This document shows positions 38,039 through 49,050 of a stretch of DNA of 64,000 bases, piece after piece. The notes below the pieces were generated by a model. It was not told the origin of the DNA, did no database searches, and saw only the letters and a program-made list of their open reading frames with translations. This DNA is from Planococcus citreus (lineage in GTDB: Bacteria > Bacillota > Bacilli > Bacillales_A > Planococcaceae): positions 248,001-312,000 of the forward strand of contig NZ_RCCP01000001.1 in the NCBI RefSeq assembly GCF_003664125.1, given 5' to 3'. Made by a program: the position numbers and the translations under genes. Each line of letters begins with the position of its first letter. The first letter of the stretch is position 1.

Positions 38039-41000
38039 TTATTTGATGTCTTCCTGCAATTTTACGGAAACCAGTTTGGAAATACCGGATTCCTGCATCG
38101 TGATGCCATATAGCACATCAGCGCCTTCCATCGTGCCTTTGCGATGGGTGATGACGATAAACTGTGTGTCTTCACTGAATTTTTTCAAGTACTGACTGTA
38201 ACGCACGACATTTGATTCATCAAGCGCCGCTTCGACTTCGTCAAGAACACAGAACGGCACGGGGCGCACTTTCAAGATGGCGAACAGCAAGGCGATTGCC
38301 GTGAGTGCCCGCTCCCCGCCGGACAACAAGCTCAAATTCTGCAGCTTCTTGCCTGGCGGCTGTGCAATGATATCGACGCCTGTCATGAGCAAGTCCGATG
38401 GCTTGGTCAACACCAGATCCGCAGAACCGCCGCCGAACAATTCACGGAACACATGGCGGAAGTGGCTGCGGATGGCATGGAAGGTTTCGTCAAAACGCAA
38501 AGTCATCTCCTCATCCATTTCTGCGATCAAGGTGCGAAGCGTGTCTTTCGCTTCATTCAGATCATCCCGCTGCTCGCTCAAGAAGCGATGGCGCTCTGCT
38601 ACATGTTCATATTCCTCGATGGCGCCAATATTGACGCTGCCGAGCTCTTCAATCGATTGTTTCAGAAGCTTCACTTGCTTTCTGACAGCGGCTTCCTCCC
38701 CTTCCAGTGGGTAGCGGCTTGCCGCTTCAAGATCCATTTCGTAATGATCTTCGAGCTGTCCGAGAATCCCCTGCAATTGCACTTCAAGGCGCGTCGCCTT
38801 CACTTCACAGATGCGCACAGCTTCTGTAAAACCTTTATGGATGCGGCTTTGTTCACGCAGCTGCTGTTCTTCCGCATCGAGCGATTGCTGCAATGTGTGG
38901 CGCTCTTTGCGGGAAGCATCGACGGTGTCGTTCGCTGACTGTCGTGCATCGGACCATCTTTGGATTTCTGACTCGATTTCTTCGTCTGAAAAGTTTTTGG
39001 CCGCTTCTTCCGATTGAATCCATTCCAGCTCGCGTTCAAGCTCACCGAGTCTGTTGCGGCTGGCTGTGCGGCGTTCCAATAATTCATCCACCTGCCCAGT
39101 GAGCTGCCCGATGCGCTCTTTGCGGACTGCCATGTCTGATTTGAATTCGGCGAGTTTCGCCAGCAATTCACCTCTGGCTGTTTCTTTTTGCTGCTTGAAT
39201 CCGGTCAATTCTTCAATTTCACCGTTCAATCCCGTCAGCTCACTGGCGATAGCGTCCATGCGGCCAGCCGCCTCTTCCTTGCGTGAAGCAAGGCCAGAGA
39301 GATCCTGCTTGTTCTGCTGTTCTGCACGGAATAGCGCAAATCGGCTATCGGTCGTTTTCCACACCGCTTCGATTTCCCGCAGATGCATCGCGCTTTCCGC
39401 CTCAAGTTCTCGGTAACGCTCTCCTTCTGAGCGAAGATGTTCTAGCTGTTCTTTTGCAACCTCTGCATGCGATTGCAATTCGTGGACTTTCTGTTCGGCT
39501 TCCTCAATAGTGCTTTGAAGTTCAGCAGCCTGTTGCTGCAATTGCTCCAGTTCTGCCTTTCTCGTAAAGAAGGAGGCCTGGTTTTTCGTCGCGCCGCCTG
39601 TCATGGAACCTCCGGCATTGATGACGTCACCATCCAATGTCACAACACGGTACCGATGGCCGATTGCTTTGGCTATCGATGTCGCGCCCTCGAGATCTTT
39701 TGCCACTAGGACATTGCCGAGCAGGTTTTGGAAAATCATCGCGTACTGTTCGTCATAGCTGACAAGCTGTGAGGCGATATCCACAAACGAAGGATGTGCC
39801 GAAACTGATTGCACTACTTGCTGGGAGATCTGTCTCGGTTTCATGACCGTCATCGGGAGGAACGTAGAACGTCCTGCGCGTTTGGTTCTCAAAAAACGGA
39901 TCGCTTCACTGGCACTTTTTTCATCGCTCGTGACGATATGCTGGCTAGCTGCGCCAAATGCGGTTTCGATCGCTTTGGCATATGGCTTTTGGACATCCGC
40001 CAATTCTGCCACAGCGCCGATGATGCCATTTAGTTCGTTGCGCTCCCTTGCCTGCAATACTTCGCGCACCCCATGGAAGAATCCTGAGTAATCGGCTTCT
40101 AAATCCTGCAAGGTCTCGATGCGTGCAGATAGTTGTTTATGGGATTGGTACGCCTGAAATAATAGGGATTTCTTGTGATCGTAATCCGCGGCTAATTGTT
40201 TTGCACCGGTTTCCTGTTGTTTGAAATGCTGGCGTTTGCGGTCAAGATCCGCATGAATTTCTTCATACGCTTTTTCCGCTTGTTGCTTTTCTTTCAATAG
40301 GCGTGCAAGTTCTTTTTCAAACGATTGTTGTTGCGCGGCAATGCGGCCGCTCGATTCCGTCATTTGCTGCTGTTGGAAATCGATGTTTTTCAGTTCATTT
40401 TTCAAGCCTGCCTGTTCGTTCATCAATTCGATATAGAGGGATTTCTTCGCTTCAATTTCATTGTCGATATCGGCAGGCGTCAAATTCAATTGCGCTTCTA
40501 GCTGCTGAATTGACTTGCGGGTCTTCTGCTGATCCATTTTCTGCTGTTCGAGGGAAGCGCCTTGTTCTGCATGGCGCTGTTCGAGCTTGGCAGTTTCTTC
40601 ACGCTCAGCCTTGATCGACTCTTCCAATGCCTGGCGCTGGCGGTCTGCATTATGCTTTTTCTCGTGCATCAGCAATTTGCGGCCTTCCCATTTTTCGGCT
40701 TCCGAACTCGCTTCAACGAGCGCCGCTTGTGCTGTGTCGATTTTTTTATCCAGCGCATGCACCGACCGCTTCGAAGCCGCAATCAATTGTTCCGTTTCCG
40801 AAATTTCGCCCGCCAGACGCTGCTCTTCCTCTGCGTGCTGCAAAGCTTCTTGCGACAGCTCTGATAGTTGTGCCTTCAAAGCATTCGCATCGTATGCCAA
40901 TAGCGCAATATCCGCATCTTTTAATTGGGCGCTCATATCGAGGTAATCGCGCGCTGCGGATGCTTGCATCTGCAGCGGCTCCATCCGCCCATCGAGTTCG

Positions 41001-41587
41001 TGCAGTATATCGAGCACACGGTTCAAGTTTTCGTCCGTTTCGTTCAATTTGAATTCGGCTTTCCGTTTACGCTGTTTGTATTTCAACACTCCGGCCGCTT
41101 CTTCAAAAATGGAACGCCGCTCGTCCGCTTTGCTATTGAGGATTTCATCCACGCGCCCTTGGGAAATGATGGAAAACGCTTCTTTTCCTAATCCCGAATC
41201 CATAAACAGATCGGTGATATCCTTCAATCGGCACGGCTGCTTGTTCAAGAGATATGCACTTTCGCCACTGCGAAAAACCCTTCTCGTTACGCTGATTTCG
41301 CTGTAATCGAGAGGGGCTTTGCCGTCCGTATTATCCAATATCAATGTGACTTCCGCAAAATTAAGCGCTTTCCTCGAATCGCTTCCGGCAAAAATCACAT
41401 CTTCCATTTTCGCTCCGCGCAGCGATTTTGCGGATTGCTCGCCGAGGACCCAACGGATCGCATCGGTTACATTGCTTTTGCCGCTGCCATTCGGCCCGAC
41501 AACGGCGGTGACGCCAGGGACGAAATCGATGCCGACACGGTCGGCGAACGATTTAAACCCGATTACTTCCAATCTTTTCAAAAACAT
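38039..41587 (-). CDS. smc: Chromosome partition protein SMC
   Basis: 1182 residues from ATG 41587 (GGAGGATTG upstream), MFLKRLEVIGFKSFADRVGI. Walker A VVGPNGSGKSNVTDAI (~30-45), long coiled coils to ~500 and from ~670, a hinge near 500-660 (with GGSMTGGATKNQASFF at its end), the signature LSGGERALTAIALLF and Walker B VLDEVEAALDESN. With ScpAB it condenses and aligns the chromosome arms. Confidence 0.97.
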   Translation of the reverse strand: MFLKRLEVIGFKSFADRVGIDFVPGVTAVVGPNGSGKSNVTDAIRWVLGEQSAKSLRGAKMEDVIFAGSDSRKALNFAEVTLILDNTDGKAPLDYSEISVTRRVFRSGESAYLLNKQPCRLKDITDLFMDSGLGKEAFSIISQGRVDEILNSKADERRSIFEEAAGVLKYKQRKRKAEFKLNETDENLNRVLDILHELDGRMEPLQMQASAARDYLDMSAQLKDADIALLAYDANALKAQLSELSQEALQHAEEEQRLAGEISETEQLIAASKRSVHALDKKIDTAQAALVEASSEAEKWEGRKLLMHEKKHNADRQRQALEESIKAEREETAKLEQRHAEQGASLEQQKMDQQKTRKSIQQLEAQLNLTPADIDNEIEAKKSLYIELMNEQAGLKNELKNIDFQQQQMTESSGRIAAQQQSFEKELARLLKEKQQAEKAYEEIHADLDRKRQHFKQQETGAKQLAADYDHKKSLLFQAYQSHKQLSARIETLQDLEADYSGFFHGVREVLQARERNELNGIIGAVAELADVQKPYAKAIETAFGAASQHIVTSDEKSASEAIRFLRTKRAGRSTFLPMTVMKPRQISQQVVQSVSAHPSFVDIASQLVSYDEQYAMIFQNLLGNVLVAKDLEGATSIAKAIGHRYRVVTLDGDVINAGGSMTGGATKNQASFFTRKAELEQLQQQAAELQSTIEEAEQKVHELQSHAEVAKEQLEHLRSEGERYRELEAESAMHLREIEAVWKTTDSRFALFRAEQQNKQDLSGLASRKEEAAGRMDAIASELTGLNGEIEELTGFKQQKETARGELLAKLAEFKSDMAVRKERIGQLTGQVDELLERRTASRNRLGELERELEWIQSEEAAKNFSDEEIESEIQRWSDARQSANDTVDASRKERHTLQQSLDAEEQQLREQSRIHKGFTEAVRICEVKATRLEVQLQGILGQLEDHYEMDLEAASRYPLEGEEAAVRKQVKLLKQSIEELGSVNIGAIEEYEHVAERHRFLSEQRDDLNEAKDTLRTLIAEMDEEMTLRFDETFHAIRSHFRHVFRELFGGGSADLVLTKPSDLLMTGVDIIAQPPGKKLQNLSLLSGGERALTAIALLFAILKVRPVPFCVLDEVEAALDESNVVRYSQYLKKFSEDTQFIVITHRKGTMEGADVLYGITMQESGISKLVSVKLQEDIK

Positions 41588-41589
41588 GT

Positions 41590-42345
41590 TCAATCCTCCG
41601 CTGTTTCCTGCAATTTAAGGATGGCAAGCTGCGCTGCCTTCTGCTCCGCTTCTTTTTTGGAGCGCCCGTCGCCTAGGCCCAGTTCCTGGTCGCCCAAGGA
41701 AACGCGCGTCACAAAAATACGGCTATGTGCAGGACCCTTTTCTTCGATGATTTCATAATTCAAGGTGCTGGTATTCTTCTGCTGCACCAGCTCCTGCAAT
41801 TGGCTTTTATAATCCATCGCATGAGAAAAAGCACCGACTTCCACTTTCGGGAATAGCACTACCTCTAAAAAGGCCACGACCTTCTCAAGCCCCTGATCCA
41901 GATAAAGCGCTCCGACGAATGATTCGAAGACATCCGCAAGAAGTGCCGGTCGCGTTCTGCCCCCTGTCAATTCCTCGCCTTTGCCGAGTAGAATGTATTT
42001 GCCAAAATCCAGTTCGTTGGCAAATAGCACAAGGGACGGCTCACAGACGATCGATGCGCGCAGTTTGGTCAGTTCGCCTTCAGCCATTTCGGGGTATTTC
42101 ATATAGAGGAAATGCGATACCGACAATTCCAATACGGCGTCGCCTAAAAATTCCAGGCGCTCATTGTCCGTGAATTGTCTTCTTCGATGCTCATTCACAT
42201 AAGATGAATGGGTAAATGCCTGCTGCAGAAGGGCAGGTTGTTCAAACTGGATATCCAGCTCTTTTTGCAATTGCTCAAATGCCTGTTTCGCGCTTTCTTT
42301 CAGCGCCATTTGTTTGGTGTGTTTCGGTTTTCGTTTCATCGCCAT
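41590..42345 (-). CDS. rnc: Ribonuclease III
   Basis: 251 residues. The catalytic signature [37 protein letters not shown] with the second metal-binding acids, and a C-terminal dsRBD ([37 protein letters not shown]). It processes double-stranded RNA, including rRNA and scRNA precursors, and is coupled to smc with a 2-nt gap. Confidence 0.96.
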   Translation of the reverse strand: MAMKRKPKHTKQMALKESAKQAFEQLQKELDIQFEQPALLQQAFTHSSYVNEHRRRQFTDNERLEFLGDAVLELSVSHFLYMKYPEMAEGELTKLRASIVCEPSLVLFANELDFGKYILLGKGEELTGGRTRPALLADVFESFVGALYLDQGLEKVVAFLEVVLFPKVEVGAFSHAMDYKSQLQELVQQKNTSTLNYEIIEEKGPAHSRIFVTRVSLGDQELGLGDGRSKKEAEQKAAQLAILKLQETAED

Positions 42346-42405
42346 TTTTATCTGCCTTCCTCTATTGTTCTCTTGTTGATTTTACCTGTTTTTCTGGCAT
42401 TGTGC

Positions 42406-42444
42406 AAAAAGAGAATTGACGCACAGCTAGGCTGTGCGTCAATT
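42406..42444 (-). terminator. acpP terminator
   Basis: A perfect 14-bp inverted repeat with a 3-nt loop (42414-42427 with 42431-42444), followed on the minus strand by TCTCTTTTTG. It ends the fapR-acpP operon before rnc. Confidence 0.85.
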
Positions 42445-42484
42445 GTTTGTGCTATCAAGCTGGGACGGATCCCGTTTATTCAAC

Positions 42485-42721
42485 TTAAGCTTGTTTTTTT
42501 TCGATGTAAGTTACTGCGTCGCCTACCGTTGACATTCCTTCTGCATCTTCATCGGAAATTTCCATATCGAATTCGTCTTCTAGCTCCATGACCAATTCAA
42601 CTACATCCAATGAGTCTGCCCCAAGGTCGTTTGTGAAAGATGCTTCAGGTTTCACTTCGCTCTCTTCCACACCAAGACGATCTACGATTACTTTGGTTAC
42701 TCGCTCCAATACTGTTGACAA
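42485..42721 (-). CDS. acpP: Acyl carrier protein
   Basis: 78 residues from a TTG start at 42721, chosen because GGGGAGG lies at proper spacing and the length then fits the family; a GTG at 42730 would sit inside the ribosome site. The phosphopantetheine Ser is in [19 protein letters not shown]. It carries acyl chains in fatty acid synthesis. Last gene of the fapR-plsX-fabD-fabG-acpP operon. Confidence 0.96.
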   Translation of the reverse strand: MSTVLERVTKVIVDRLGVEESEVKPEASFTNDLGADSLDVVELVMELEDEFDMEISDEDAEGMSTVGDAVTYIEKKQA

Positions 42722-42761
42722 TGCCGTCACCTCCCCTCAAATCAGTATACATAATTGTGAA

Positions 42762-43508
42762 CTACATGACCATGCCGCCGTCCAGATGCAAAGTCTGGCC
42801 GGTTACATAACTTGCTTCGTCGGAAGCCAGGAACAATGCCGCATTCGCCACATCTTCCGGCGCGCCGAAACGGGCGAGCGGAATTTGGGCAAGCATGCTC
42901 GATTGTACATCATCGCCGAGCTTTTCTGTCATGTCGGTCGTGATGAATCCAGGGGCTACCGCATTTGCCGTAATCCCACGGCTTGCAAGTTCTCTCGCCG
43001 TCGTCTTCGTCAAACCGATGACGCCCGCTTTTGCCGCCACGTAATTCGCTTGTCCTGCATTGCCCATGACGCCCACGATCGACGCGATATTGACGATGCG
43101 CCCTGCGCGCTGTTTCATCATTTGGCGGGTTACTGCTTTGGTGCACAGGAAAACGCCTTTCAAGTTCGTATTGATAACATCATCCCATTCGTCTTCTTTC
43201 ATGCGCATCATCAAGTTGTCGCGTGTGATGCCGGCATTATTGACAAGGATGTCGATCGAGCCGAATTCCTTCATCGCTGTATCCGCCATCACTTTTACCG
43301 CATCGGCATCTGCGACATTGGCTTTGACGGCAATGGCTTTGCCGCCCGCTTGTTCGATTTCAGCTACGACGGCTTCCGCCTTGTCCTGGCTGCCGCTGTA
43401 ATTGACGACGATATTTGCGCCTTCTTCAGCAAAACGGCGGGCAATGGCTGCCCCAATGCCGCGGGATGCCCCTGTAACGATGGCTGTTTTTCCAGTTAAT
43501 TTGCTCAT
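42762..43508 (-). CDS. fabG: 3-oxoacyl-ACP reductase FabG
   Basis: 248 residues. An SDR enzyme: nucleotide-binding [33 protein letters not shown], catalytic Ser-Tyr-Lys ([20 protein letters not shown]) and a C-terminal [13 protein letters not shown]. It reduces 3-oxoacyl-ACP with NADPH. It overlaps fabD by 4 nt. Confidence 0.96.
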   Translation of the reverse strand: MSKLTGKTAIVTGASRGIGAAIARRFAEEGANIVVNYSGSQDKAEAVVAEIEQAGGKAIAVKANVADADAVKVMADTAMKEFGSIDILVNNAGITRDNLMMRMKEDEWDDVINTNLKGVFLCTKAVTRQMMKQRAGRIVNIASIVGVMGNAGQANYVAAKAGVIGLTKTTARELASRGITANAVAPGFITTDMTEKLGDDVQSSMLAQIPLARFGAPEDVANAALFLASDEASYVTGQTLHLDGGMVM

Positions 43509-44443
43509 GTTGTCAACTCCTCTACCGCTTTTTCGAATGACGCCAGGTCATGGACCGGAATAACAGTGACTGAACGGTCGATTTTTTTCACCAAGCCGCT
43601 CAGCACTTTTCCAGGTCCGACTTCGACAAAAGTGGTGACGCCTAGTTCGATCATCTTCCGCACGGATTGCTCCCACAAAACAGGGGAGTACAATTGATGG
43701 ATTAACATGTCCTGCAATTGCGTCGCGTTCGTTTCCGGTTCGGCCCTGAAATTTGTCACGACAGGAACTTTCGCATCGAGCAGGAATGAATCACTTAGCA
43801 CTTTTGCCAAGTCATGTGACGCGGAACGCATCAATTCCGAGTGGAACGGGCCGCTGACGTCAAGCGGGATGGCACGTTTTGCGCCGCGCTCTTTTGCCAG
43901 TTCACACGCTTTTTCCACTCCCGCTTTCGTTCCGGAAATAACGATTTGCCCCGGGCAGTTCAAGTTGGCCAATTGGACGACTCCTGCGCTATTGGTCGCA
44001 TCATCCGTCACTTCTTCCAGCTTGTCTGCATCCATCCCCAGAATAGCGGCCATTGCGCCTTCACCTGCAGGCACTGCTTCATTCATGAATAATCCGCGCT
44101 TATGGACCACTTCCACAGCTTTCGGAAATTCCAAGACATTCGATGCGACAAGTGCACTGTATTCACCAAGGCTGTGCCCCGCTGTATAATCCGGTCGGAT
44201 GCCTGCACGGATCAATCGTTCCGTGATCATCGAGCTGACAGTCAAAAGTGCCGGCTGCGCGTGATAAGTCAAGGTCAATTCTTCCTGCGGGCCTTCGAGC
44301 ATCAATTTCGACAAACCCATCCCAAGCACTTGGTCTGCGCTGTCGTAAAACTGGCGGCTCTTGTCATCTTCCAGAAAGCTTTCGCCCATGCCCACTGCCT
44401 GTGAGCCTTGCCCTGGATAAATAAATGCGATTTGCTTTCTCAT
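43505..44443 (-). CDS. fabD: Malonyl-CoA:ACP transacylase FabD
   Basis: 312 residues. [17 protein letters not shown] at the start, active-site Ser in [12 protein letters not shown], catalytic His in [11 protein letters not shown]. It loads malonyl groups onto ACP. It overlaps plsX by 4 nt (ATGA) and fabG by 4 nt. Confidence 0.96.
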   Translation of the reverse strand: MRKQIAFIYPGQGSQAVGMGESFLEDDKSRQFYDSADQVLGMGLSKLMLEGPQEELTLTYHAQPALLTVSSMITERLIRAGIRPDYTAGHSLGEYSALVASNVLEFPKAVEVVHKRGLFMNEAVPAGEGAMAAILGMDADKLEEVTDDATNSAGVVQLANLNCPGQIVISGTKAGVEKACELAKERGAKRAIPLDVSGPFHSELMRSASHDLAKVLSDSFLLDAKVPVVTNFRAEPETNATQLQDMLIHQLYSPVLWEQSVRKMIELGVTTFVEVGPGKVLSGLVKKIDRSVTVIPVHDLASFEKAVEELTT

Positions 44444-45432
44444 GACGATTGTTCCTCCTTCAAGGTGCTGTAAATCTTGCCGGCCACATCATGCTCGACC
44501 ATCGTCCGCGCTTGGCGGATCGCGTTATAGAATGCAGTGCCGTTGGATGAACCGTGCGCTTTGATGACCGGCGCCTTTAGCCCGAATAATCCAGCACCGC
44601 CGTATTCGCTGTAATCCAGCATGCCTTTTAACGCGCTCAAATCATTTTTCACGAGCATCGCCGCTATTTTAGTTTTAGTTGAAGCCATAAAGACATCTTT
44701 GATCATCGCGAATACATTCATCGCCGTCCCTTCGATCGTCTTTAAGACCATATTGCCGGTAAAACCGTCCGTGACGACTACATCAGCAGCGCCGTTCAGC
44801 AAGTCGCGCGACTCCACGTTGCCAATGAAGTTGACAGGCGCTTCTTTAAGCAGCGGAAATGCCGCTTTCGTCAGTTCATTGCCTTTTTTCTCTTCTGTCC
44901 CGATATTCAGCAAACCGACTGTCGGATTTTGGACGCCGCGTACTTTTTCGGCATAGATGCTGCCCATGATGGCGTATTGCACAAGGTGCTCCGGCTTGGC
45001 ATCGGCATTGGCGCCGAGGTCCAGCATGAGAAAACCTTTTCCGTCCATCGTCGGCAAAGTCGGCGCAAGCGCCGGGCGGTCGACACCGTCGATGCGGCCG
45101 ACGATAAACAAGCCGGCTGACATAAGGGCTCCTGTGTTTCCTGCGGATACTGCCGCATCCGCGGTACCTTCTTTGACCGCTTCGGCCATACGGACCATCG
45201 ATGCATCTTTTTTGCGGCGCACCGAACGGACCGGATCGTCTTCCGATTCGATCACTTCAGTGCAATGGATAATCGTCAAACGGTCTTGCGGTTTTATGTA
45301 TTCATCGATTTTGTCCTGTTGCCCGTAAAGCAAAATCTCCACGTCGCTGAACGCTTCGAGTGCTTGTTTGACACCTTCGATAATTTCTTTCGGGGCGTTG
45401 TCCCCGCCCATTGCATCGATCGCTATTTTCAC
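44440..45432 (-). CDS. plsX: Phosphate acyltransferase PlsX
   Basis: 330 residues, [60 protein letters not shown] and [19 protein letters not shown]. It makes acyl-phosphate from acyl-ACP for phospholipid synthesis at the membrane. It overlaps fapR by 4 nt. Confidence 0.96.
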   Translation of the reverse strand: MKIAIDAMGGDNAPKEIIEGVKQALEAFSDVEILLYGQQDKIDEYIKPQDRLTIIHCTEVIESEDDPVRSVRRKKDASMVRMAEAVKEGTADAAVSAGNTGALMSAGLFIVGRIDGVDRPALAPTLPTMDGKGFLMLDLGANADAKPEHLVQYAIMGSIYAEKVRGVQNPTVGLLNIGTEEKKGNELTKAAFPLLKEAPVNFIGNVESRDLLNGAADVVVTDGFTGNMVLKTIEGTAMNVFAMIKDVFMASTKTKIAAMLVKNDLSALKGMLDYSEYGGAGLFGLKAPVIKAHGSSNGTAFYNAIRQARTMVEHDVAGKIYSTLKEEQSS

Positions 45433-46013
45433 GAATTGTCACCTTCACTTTGTTCAGTCATGCGGTACATTTCAAATGTCCCGATAAAAACTACTGCCTG
45501 GTCAACCGTCGACACCACTTTGACGAACGCGCGGTGCTTGTGCGGCTGCCTGTCGGTCACTTGCGCTTTCGCGACGACCCGCTGCCCGGCTTTAACCGGC
45601 TTCAAAAATTGCAATTCCGATTTCACTGTCAACGCCAATTCTTCGTTCATCACCGCTACCGCCAAGGAATTCGCCTGCGCGAACAGATGGTGCCCCCTGG
45701 CAATTCTATTGCGCTGGAAAACGTGTTCCGGTTTGACATCAAAAATCGAGATGGCTTTATTGTCCAATTCTATATCGATAATTTCACCGATCACTTCGTC
45801 AATCGGCAAGGATTTCACTTCATCGTCAAAGGTCTTCTCGGCTACGTGCTTGATGCGCTCCCGAAGTTCAGGAATCGAAAGCTCCATCCTGTCGAGACGG
45901 ATGGTCTGGACACTGACACCGAACTCTGCCGACAATTCTTCATCGGTCACGAACGGATTATCTTTGATCGAGGATTTCAGCGCAGCCTGCCGCTCTTTTT
46001 TAGGTTTTCTCAC
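45429..46013 (-). CDS. fapR: Fatty acid/phospholipid biosynthesis repressor FapR
   Basis: 194 residues from GTG 46013. An N-terminal HTH ([34 protein letters not shown]) and a C-terminal hot-dog domain that binds malonyl-CoA ([20 protein letters not shown]). It represses the operon it heads; malonyl-CoA relieves repression. A FapR box overlaps its transcription start, so it is autoregulated. Confidence 0.95.
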   Translation of the reverse strand: MRKPKKERQAALKSSIKDNPFVTDEELSAEFGVSVQTIRLDRMELSIPELRERIKHVAEKTFDDEVKSLPIDEVIGEIIDIELDNKAISIFDVKPEHVFQRNRIARGHHLFAQANSLAVAVMNEELALTVKSELQFLKPVKAGQRVVAKAQVTDRQPHKHRAFVKVVSTVDQAVVFIGTFEMYRMTEQSEGDNS

Positions 46014-46030
46014 TATGTCACCGCCCGCTA

Positions 46031-46047
46031 TTAGCACTTGGTACTAA
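46031..46047 (-). promoter_or_regulatory. FapR operator
   Basis: The minus strand reads TTAGTACCAAGTGCTAA, close to the known FapR box. It covers the predicted transcription start of fapR. Confidence 0.8.
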
Positions 46048-46051
46048 TATG

Positions 46052-46080
46052 AGTATATAAACAACAAAAAAAGAATGCAA
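46052..46080 (-). promoter_or_regulatory. fapR operon promoter
   Basis: Minus strand TTGCAT (46075-46080), a 17-bp spacer and TATACT (46052-46057). The -35 and spacer are formed by the end of the recG terminator. Confidence 0.7.
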
Positions 46081-46102
46081 GGAAAATCGGTCTCCCTGCA
46101 TC
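46064..46102 (-). terminator. recG terminator overlapping the fapR promoter
   Basis: Stem arms ATGCAGGGA and TCCTTGCAT (one mismatch; 46095-46074 region), followed by TTTTTTTG on the minus strand. It starts right after the recG stop. Confidence 0.65.
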
Positions 46103-48145
46103 CTAATCAAGCCTTCCGCCTTCGAGAATGCCGGACTCTTCAAGCATCGCCCGCAGGCATTTCGTTTCGTCCGAGATCCAGAACGACTCGCTTGCGATTA
46201 ACGCCTCCGCGTCTTTTCTCGCCGCTTCAAGCGCACGGTAATCGTGGACCAGATCCGCCATGCGGAACTCCGGAATGCCGCTTTGCTTGCGGCCGAAGAA
46301 ATCACCCGGCCCTCGCAGCTCCAAATCCTTTTCAGCTAGGATAAAGCCGTCGTTCGTTTCCGTCATCGAATTCATGCGCTCTTTGCCGATCTCCGTTTTC
46401 GGGTCTGCCAGCAGCACACAATAGGATTGGTCGCTGCCACGGCCAACACGCCCGCGCAATTGGTGTAGCTGCGACAAGCCAAAGCGTTCAGCGTCATAAA
46501 TCAGCATGAACGACGCGTTCGGGACGTTGACGCCGACTTCGACCACAGTCGTCGACACCAGCACCGCGATCTTTCCTTCTGCAAATTCACGCATCGTTTG
46601 CTCTTTTTCATCCGGATGCAGGCGTCCGTGCATCAACCCGACGGTATGGCGGCCTTCGAAATACACCGTCAATTGCTGGTACAGCTCGACCGCATTCTGG
46701 TATTCCAAGGTTTCGGATTCTTCGATCAGCGGTGCGATGACATATGCCTGCCGCCCGGCGAGAAGTTCTTTTTCCATGCGGCCGACAATTTTGCCGAACA
46801 TCTCTTTTTTCATCCAATAGGTTTCGATTTCTTTTCGCCCGGCCGGCATTTCGTCGATGATCGAGACATCCATTTCACCGAAAGCCGAAATTGCGAGCGT
46901 CCGTGGAATTGGGGTCGCGGTCATGAACAGGACATCCGGGTTTAAGGCTTTATCTTTCAGCACACGCCGTTGGTCCACACCAAAGCGGTGCTGCTCATCG
47001 GTGATGACCAATCCTAGGCTTTTGAACAAGACTTCCGGCTGGATCAATGCATGGGTGCCGATCAAAATGTCGATTTCGCCATCCACTAGACGCTTCAATA
47101 CTTCCTTGCGTCTCTTGCCTTTAACGGATCCCGTCAATAAGGCGACGCTGACGCCAAAAGGACGGAACCATTCCTCGAGCGTATTGGCATGCTGCTCAGC
47201 GAGGATTTCTGTTGGTGCCATGAGCGCCCCTTGTTTGCCTGCTGTTACGGCGGCATACAAAGCGATTGCGGCGACGACAGTCTTGCCGGAACCGACATCC
47301 CCCTGCAATAGGCGGTTCATCCGGAACGGTTCTTTCATGTCGCGGCAAATTTCATTGACGACGCGTTTTTGGGCACTGGTCAAATCGAACGGCAATGCAT
47401 CGATGAACGCTTTCAAACGATTCAAATCATAATCGATGAACGAACCGCCCTCCGCTTCCCGGTTCTTCTTGCGCAGCGCCTGCATCTTCAATTGAAACAG
47501 CAATAGCTCTTCATACACAAAACGCCGGCGCGCCTGCTTGAGCGAAGCGGCATCTTCCGGGAAATGGACGGTTTCGAGCGCTTCTTCAAACGGCAGCAGC
47601 TGGTATTCTTCGCGGATGGAAGCGGGCAGGCAATCCTGGAGGCCGCCTTTTGTGGCATCTAGCGCTTGCCGCATCAGTTTGCGGAACGTTTTCTGGTGCA
47701 TAGAACCTTTCAGGCTGTAAACCGGCTCGAAATCCGCGCCATCTGTCCGCGGGCCGATCGAATGGCTGGAAACCGTGATCAATTGGCGGCCACGATCCCA
47801 TTTGCCAGTCAAAGTGACAATCGCGCCGATTTGGAGTTTGGCTTTCACATAATGCTGGTTGAAGAATACCGCTTTGACGAGATGGCGACCGACGAGCACC
47901 GTCACAGTCGTCCGCGATTTATTTTTTCCTAAAAAAAGGACGGAAGGTTCATTTTCGACCCTTCCCTCCACCGTTACCCGTTCATTATGGGGCGTTTCAG
48001 CCAGATCTTTGAGCTGGAAATCCTCGTGGCGATACGGGAAGGTCATGATCAAGTCTTCAAGACTTTCGATTTTCATGTCCCGCAAGGTTTCAGCCGCTTG
48101 CTTCCCGACCCCCTTCAATGAAGAGACGGGTGCTTTATTGTCCAC
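46103..48145 (-). CDS. recG: ATP-dependent DNA helicase RecG
   Basis: 680 residues. An N-terminal wedge/OB domain (~1-150), helicase core with Walker A LLQGDVGSGKTVVAAIALYA, VITDEQHRFGVDQRR and FMTATPIPRTLAISAFGEMD, and RLHPDEKEQTMREF and GVNVPNASFM in domain 2. It remodels stalled forks and branched DNA. It overlaps sdaAA by 11 nt. Confidence 0.96.
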   Translation of the reverse strand: MDNKAPVSSLKGVGKQAAETLRDMKIESLEDLIMTFPYRHEDFQLKDLAETPHNERVTVEGRVENEPSVLFLGKNKSRTTVTVLVGRHLVKAVFFNQHYVKAKLQIGAIVTLTGKWDRGRQLITVSSHSIGPRTDGADFEPVYSLKGSMHQKTFRKLMRQALDATKGGLQDCLPASIREEYQLLPFEEALETVHFPEDAASLKQARRRFVYEELLLFQLKMQALRKKNREAEGGSFIDYDLNRLKAFIDALPFDLTSAQKRVVNEICRDMKEPFRMNRLLQGDVGSGKTVVAAIALYAAVTAGKQGALMAPTEILAEQHANTLEEWFRPFGVSVALLTGSVKGKRRKEVLKRLVDGEIDILIGTHALIQPEVLFKSLGLVITDEQHRFGVDQRRVLKDKALNPDVLFMTATPIPRTLAISAFGEMDVSIIDEMPAGRKEIETYWMKKEMFGKIVGRMEKELLAGRQAYVIAPLIEESETLEYQNAVELYQQLTVYFEGRHTVGLMHGRLHPDEKEQTMREFAEGKIAVLVSTTVVEVGVNVPNASFMLIYDAERFGLSQLHQLRGRVGRGSDQSYCVLLADPKTEIGKERMNSMTETNDGFILAEKDLELRGPGDFFGRKQSGIPEFRMADLVHDYRALEAARKDAEALIASESFWISDETKCLRAMLEESGILEGGRLD

Positions 48146-49034
48146 TGCCGACTACCGACCCGCCGAAGATTTTCGATTCTAGCCATTTGCCGGTCGGTGT
48201 CGCAGCCAATCCGCCTTTCGCCGTTTCGCGGAACGCGCTAGGCATCGCTTGCCCGATTTCGAACATGGCGCTGATGACTTCGTCGCATGGGATGCGGCTG
48301 GTAACGCCAGCGAGCGCCATATCGGCAGCAACGACCGCATTGGATGCACCCATCGCATTGCGCTTCACGCATGGCACTTCCACGAGCCCCGCCACAGGGT
48401 CGCAGACTAGGCCGAGCATATTCTTCAGGGTAATGGCAAAAGCTTCAGAACTTTGCTGAGGCGTGCCCCCTGCCATTTCGATGATGGCAGCAGAAGCCAT
48501 TGCCGCTGCAGAGCCGACTTCCGCCTGGCATCCACCAGCAGCTCCGGAAATCGAGGCATTATTGGCCACGACAAAGCCGAACGCTCCGGACGTGAACAGA
48601 TAACGGATCATCTGTTCACGTGTCGGGTTCAATTTATTCTTGACGGCAAACAAGGTGCCTGGGACAACCCCTGCAGATCCTGCGGTCGGTGTCGCACAGA
48701 TCGTGCCCATCGCCGCGTTCACTTCATTGGTCGCGACGGCTTTGCTGACGGCATCGAGCAGCAGATCGCCGGATAGGCTATTGCCTTGCTGCATGTATTT
48801 TTGCAGCAGCACCGCGTCGCCACCCGTCAAGCCGGAAACGGAATGAACGCCTTGCAAGCCTTTTTCGACCGCTTCTTCCATGACAGTCAAATTGCGCTCC
48901 ATCTGCTGCATGATATCTTCCCGCGAACGGTCTGTGATGAGCATTTCCTGTTCGATCATGATCTCGGAAATGAGCTTGCCTTCTTTTTCTGCCCGTTCTA
49001 CGAGCTCCCTTACGTTTCGGAATAGAACATCCAT
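48135..49034 (-). CDS. sdaAA: L-serine dehydratase alpha subunit
   Basis: 299 residues. Iron-sulfur type enzyme: MGTICATPTAGSAGVVPGTL, the GGCQAEVGSAAAMASAAI segment and CDPVAGLVEVPCVKRNAMGA hold the cluster Cys residues. Converts serine to pyruvate and ammonia with SdaAB. The C-terminal end overlaps recG. Confidence 0.94.
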   Translation of the reverse strand: MDVLFRNVRELVERAEKEGKLISEIMIEQEMLITDRSREDIMQQMERNLTVMEEAVEKGLQGVHSVSGLTGGDAVLLQKYMQQGNSLSGDLLLDAVSKAVATNEVNAAMGTICATPTAGSAGVVPGTLFAVKNKLNPTREQMIRYLFTSGAFGFVVANNASISGAAGGCQAEVGSAAAMASAAIIEMAGGTPQQSSEAFAITLKNMLGLVCDPVAGLVEVPCVKRNAMGASNAVVAADMALAGVTSRIPCDEVISAMFEIGQAMPSAFRETAKGGLAATPTGKWLESKIFGGSVVGSGQ

Positions 49035-49050
49035 TTCTCTTACCTCCTGT

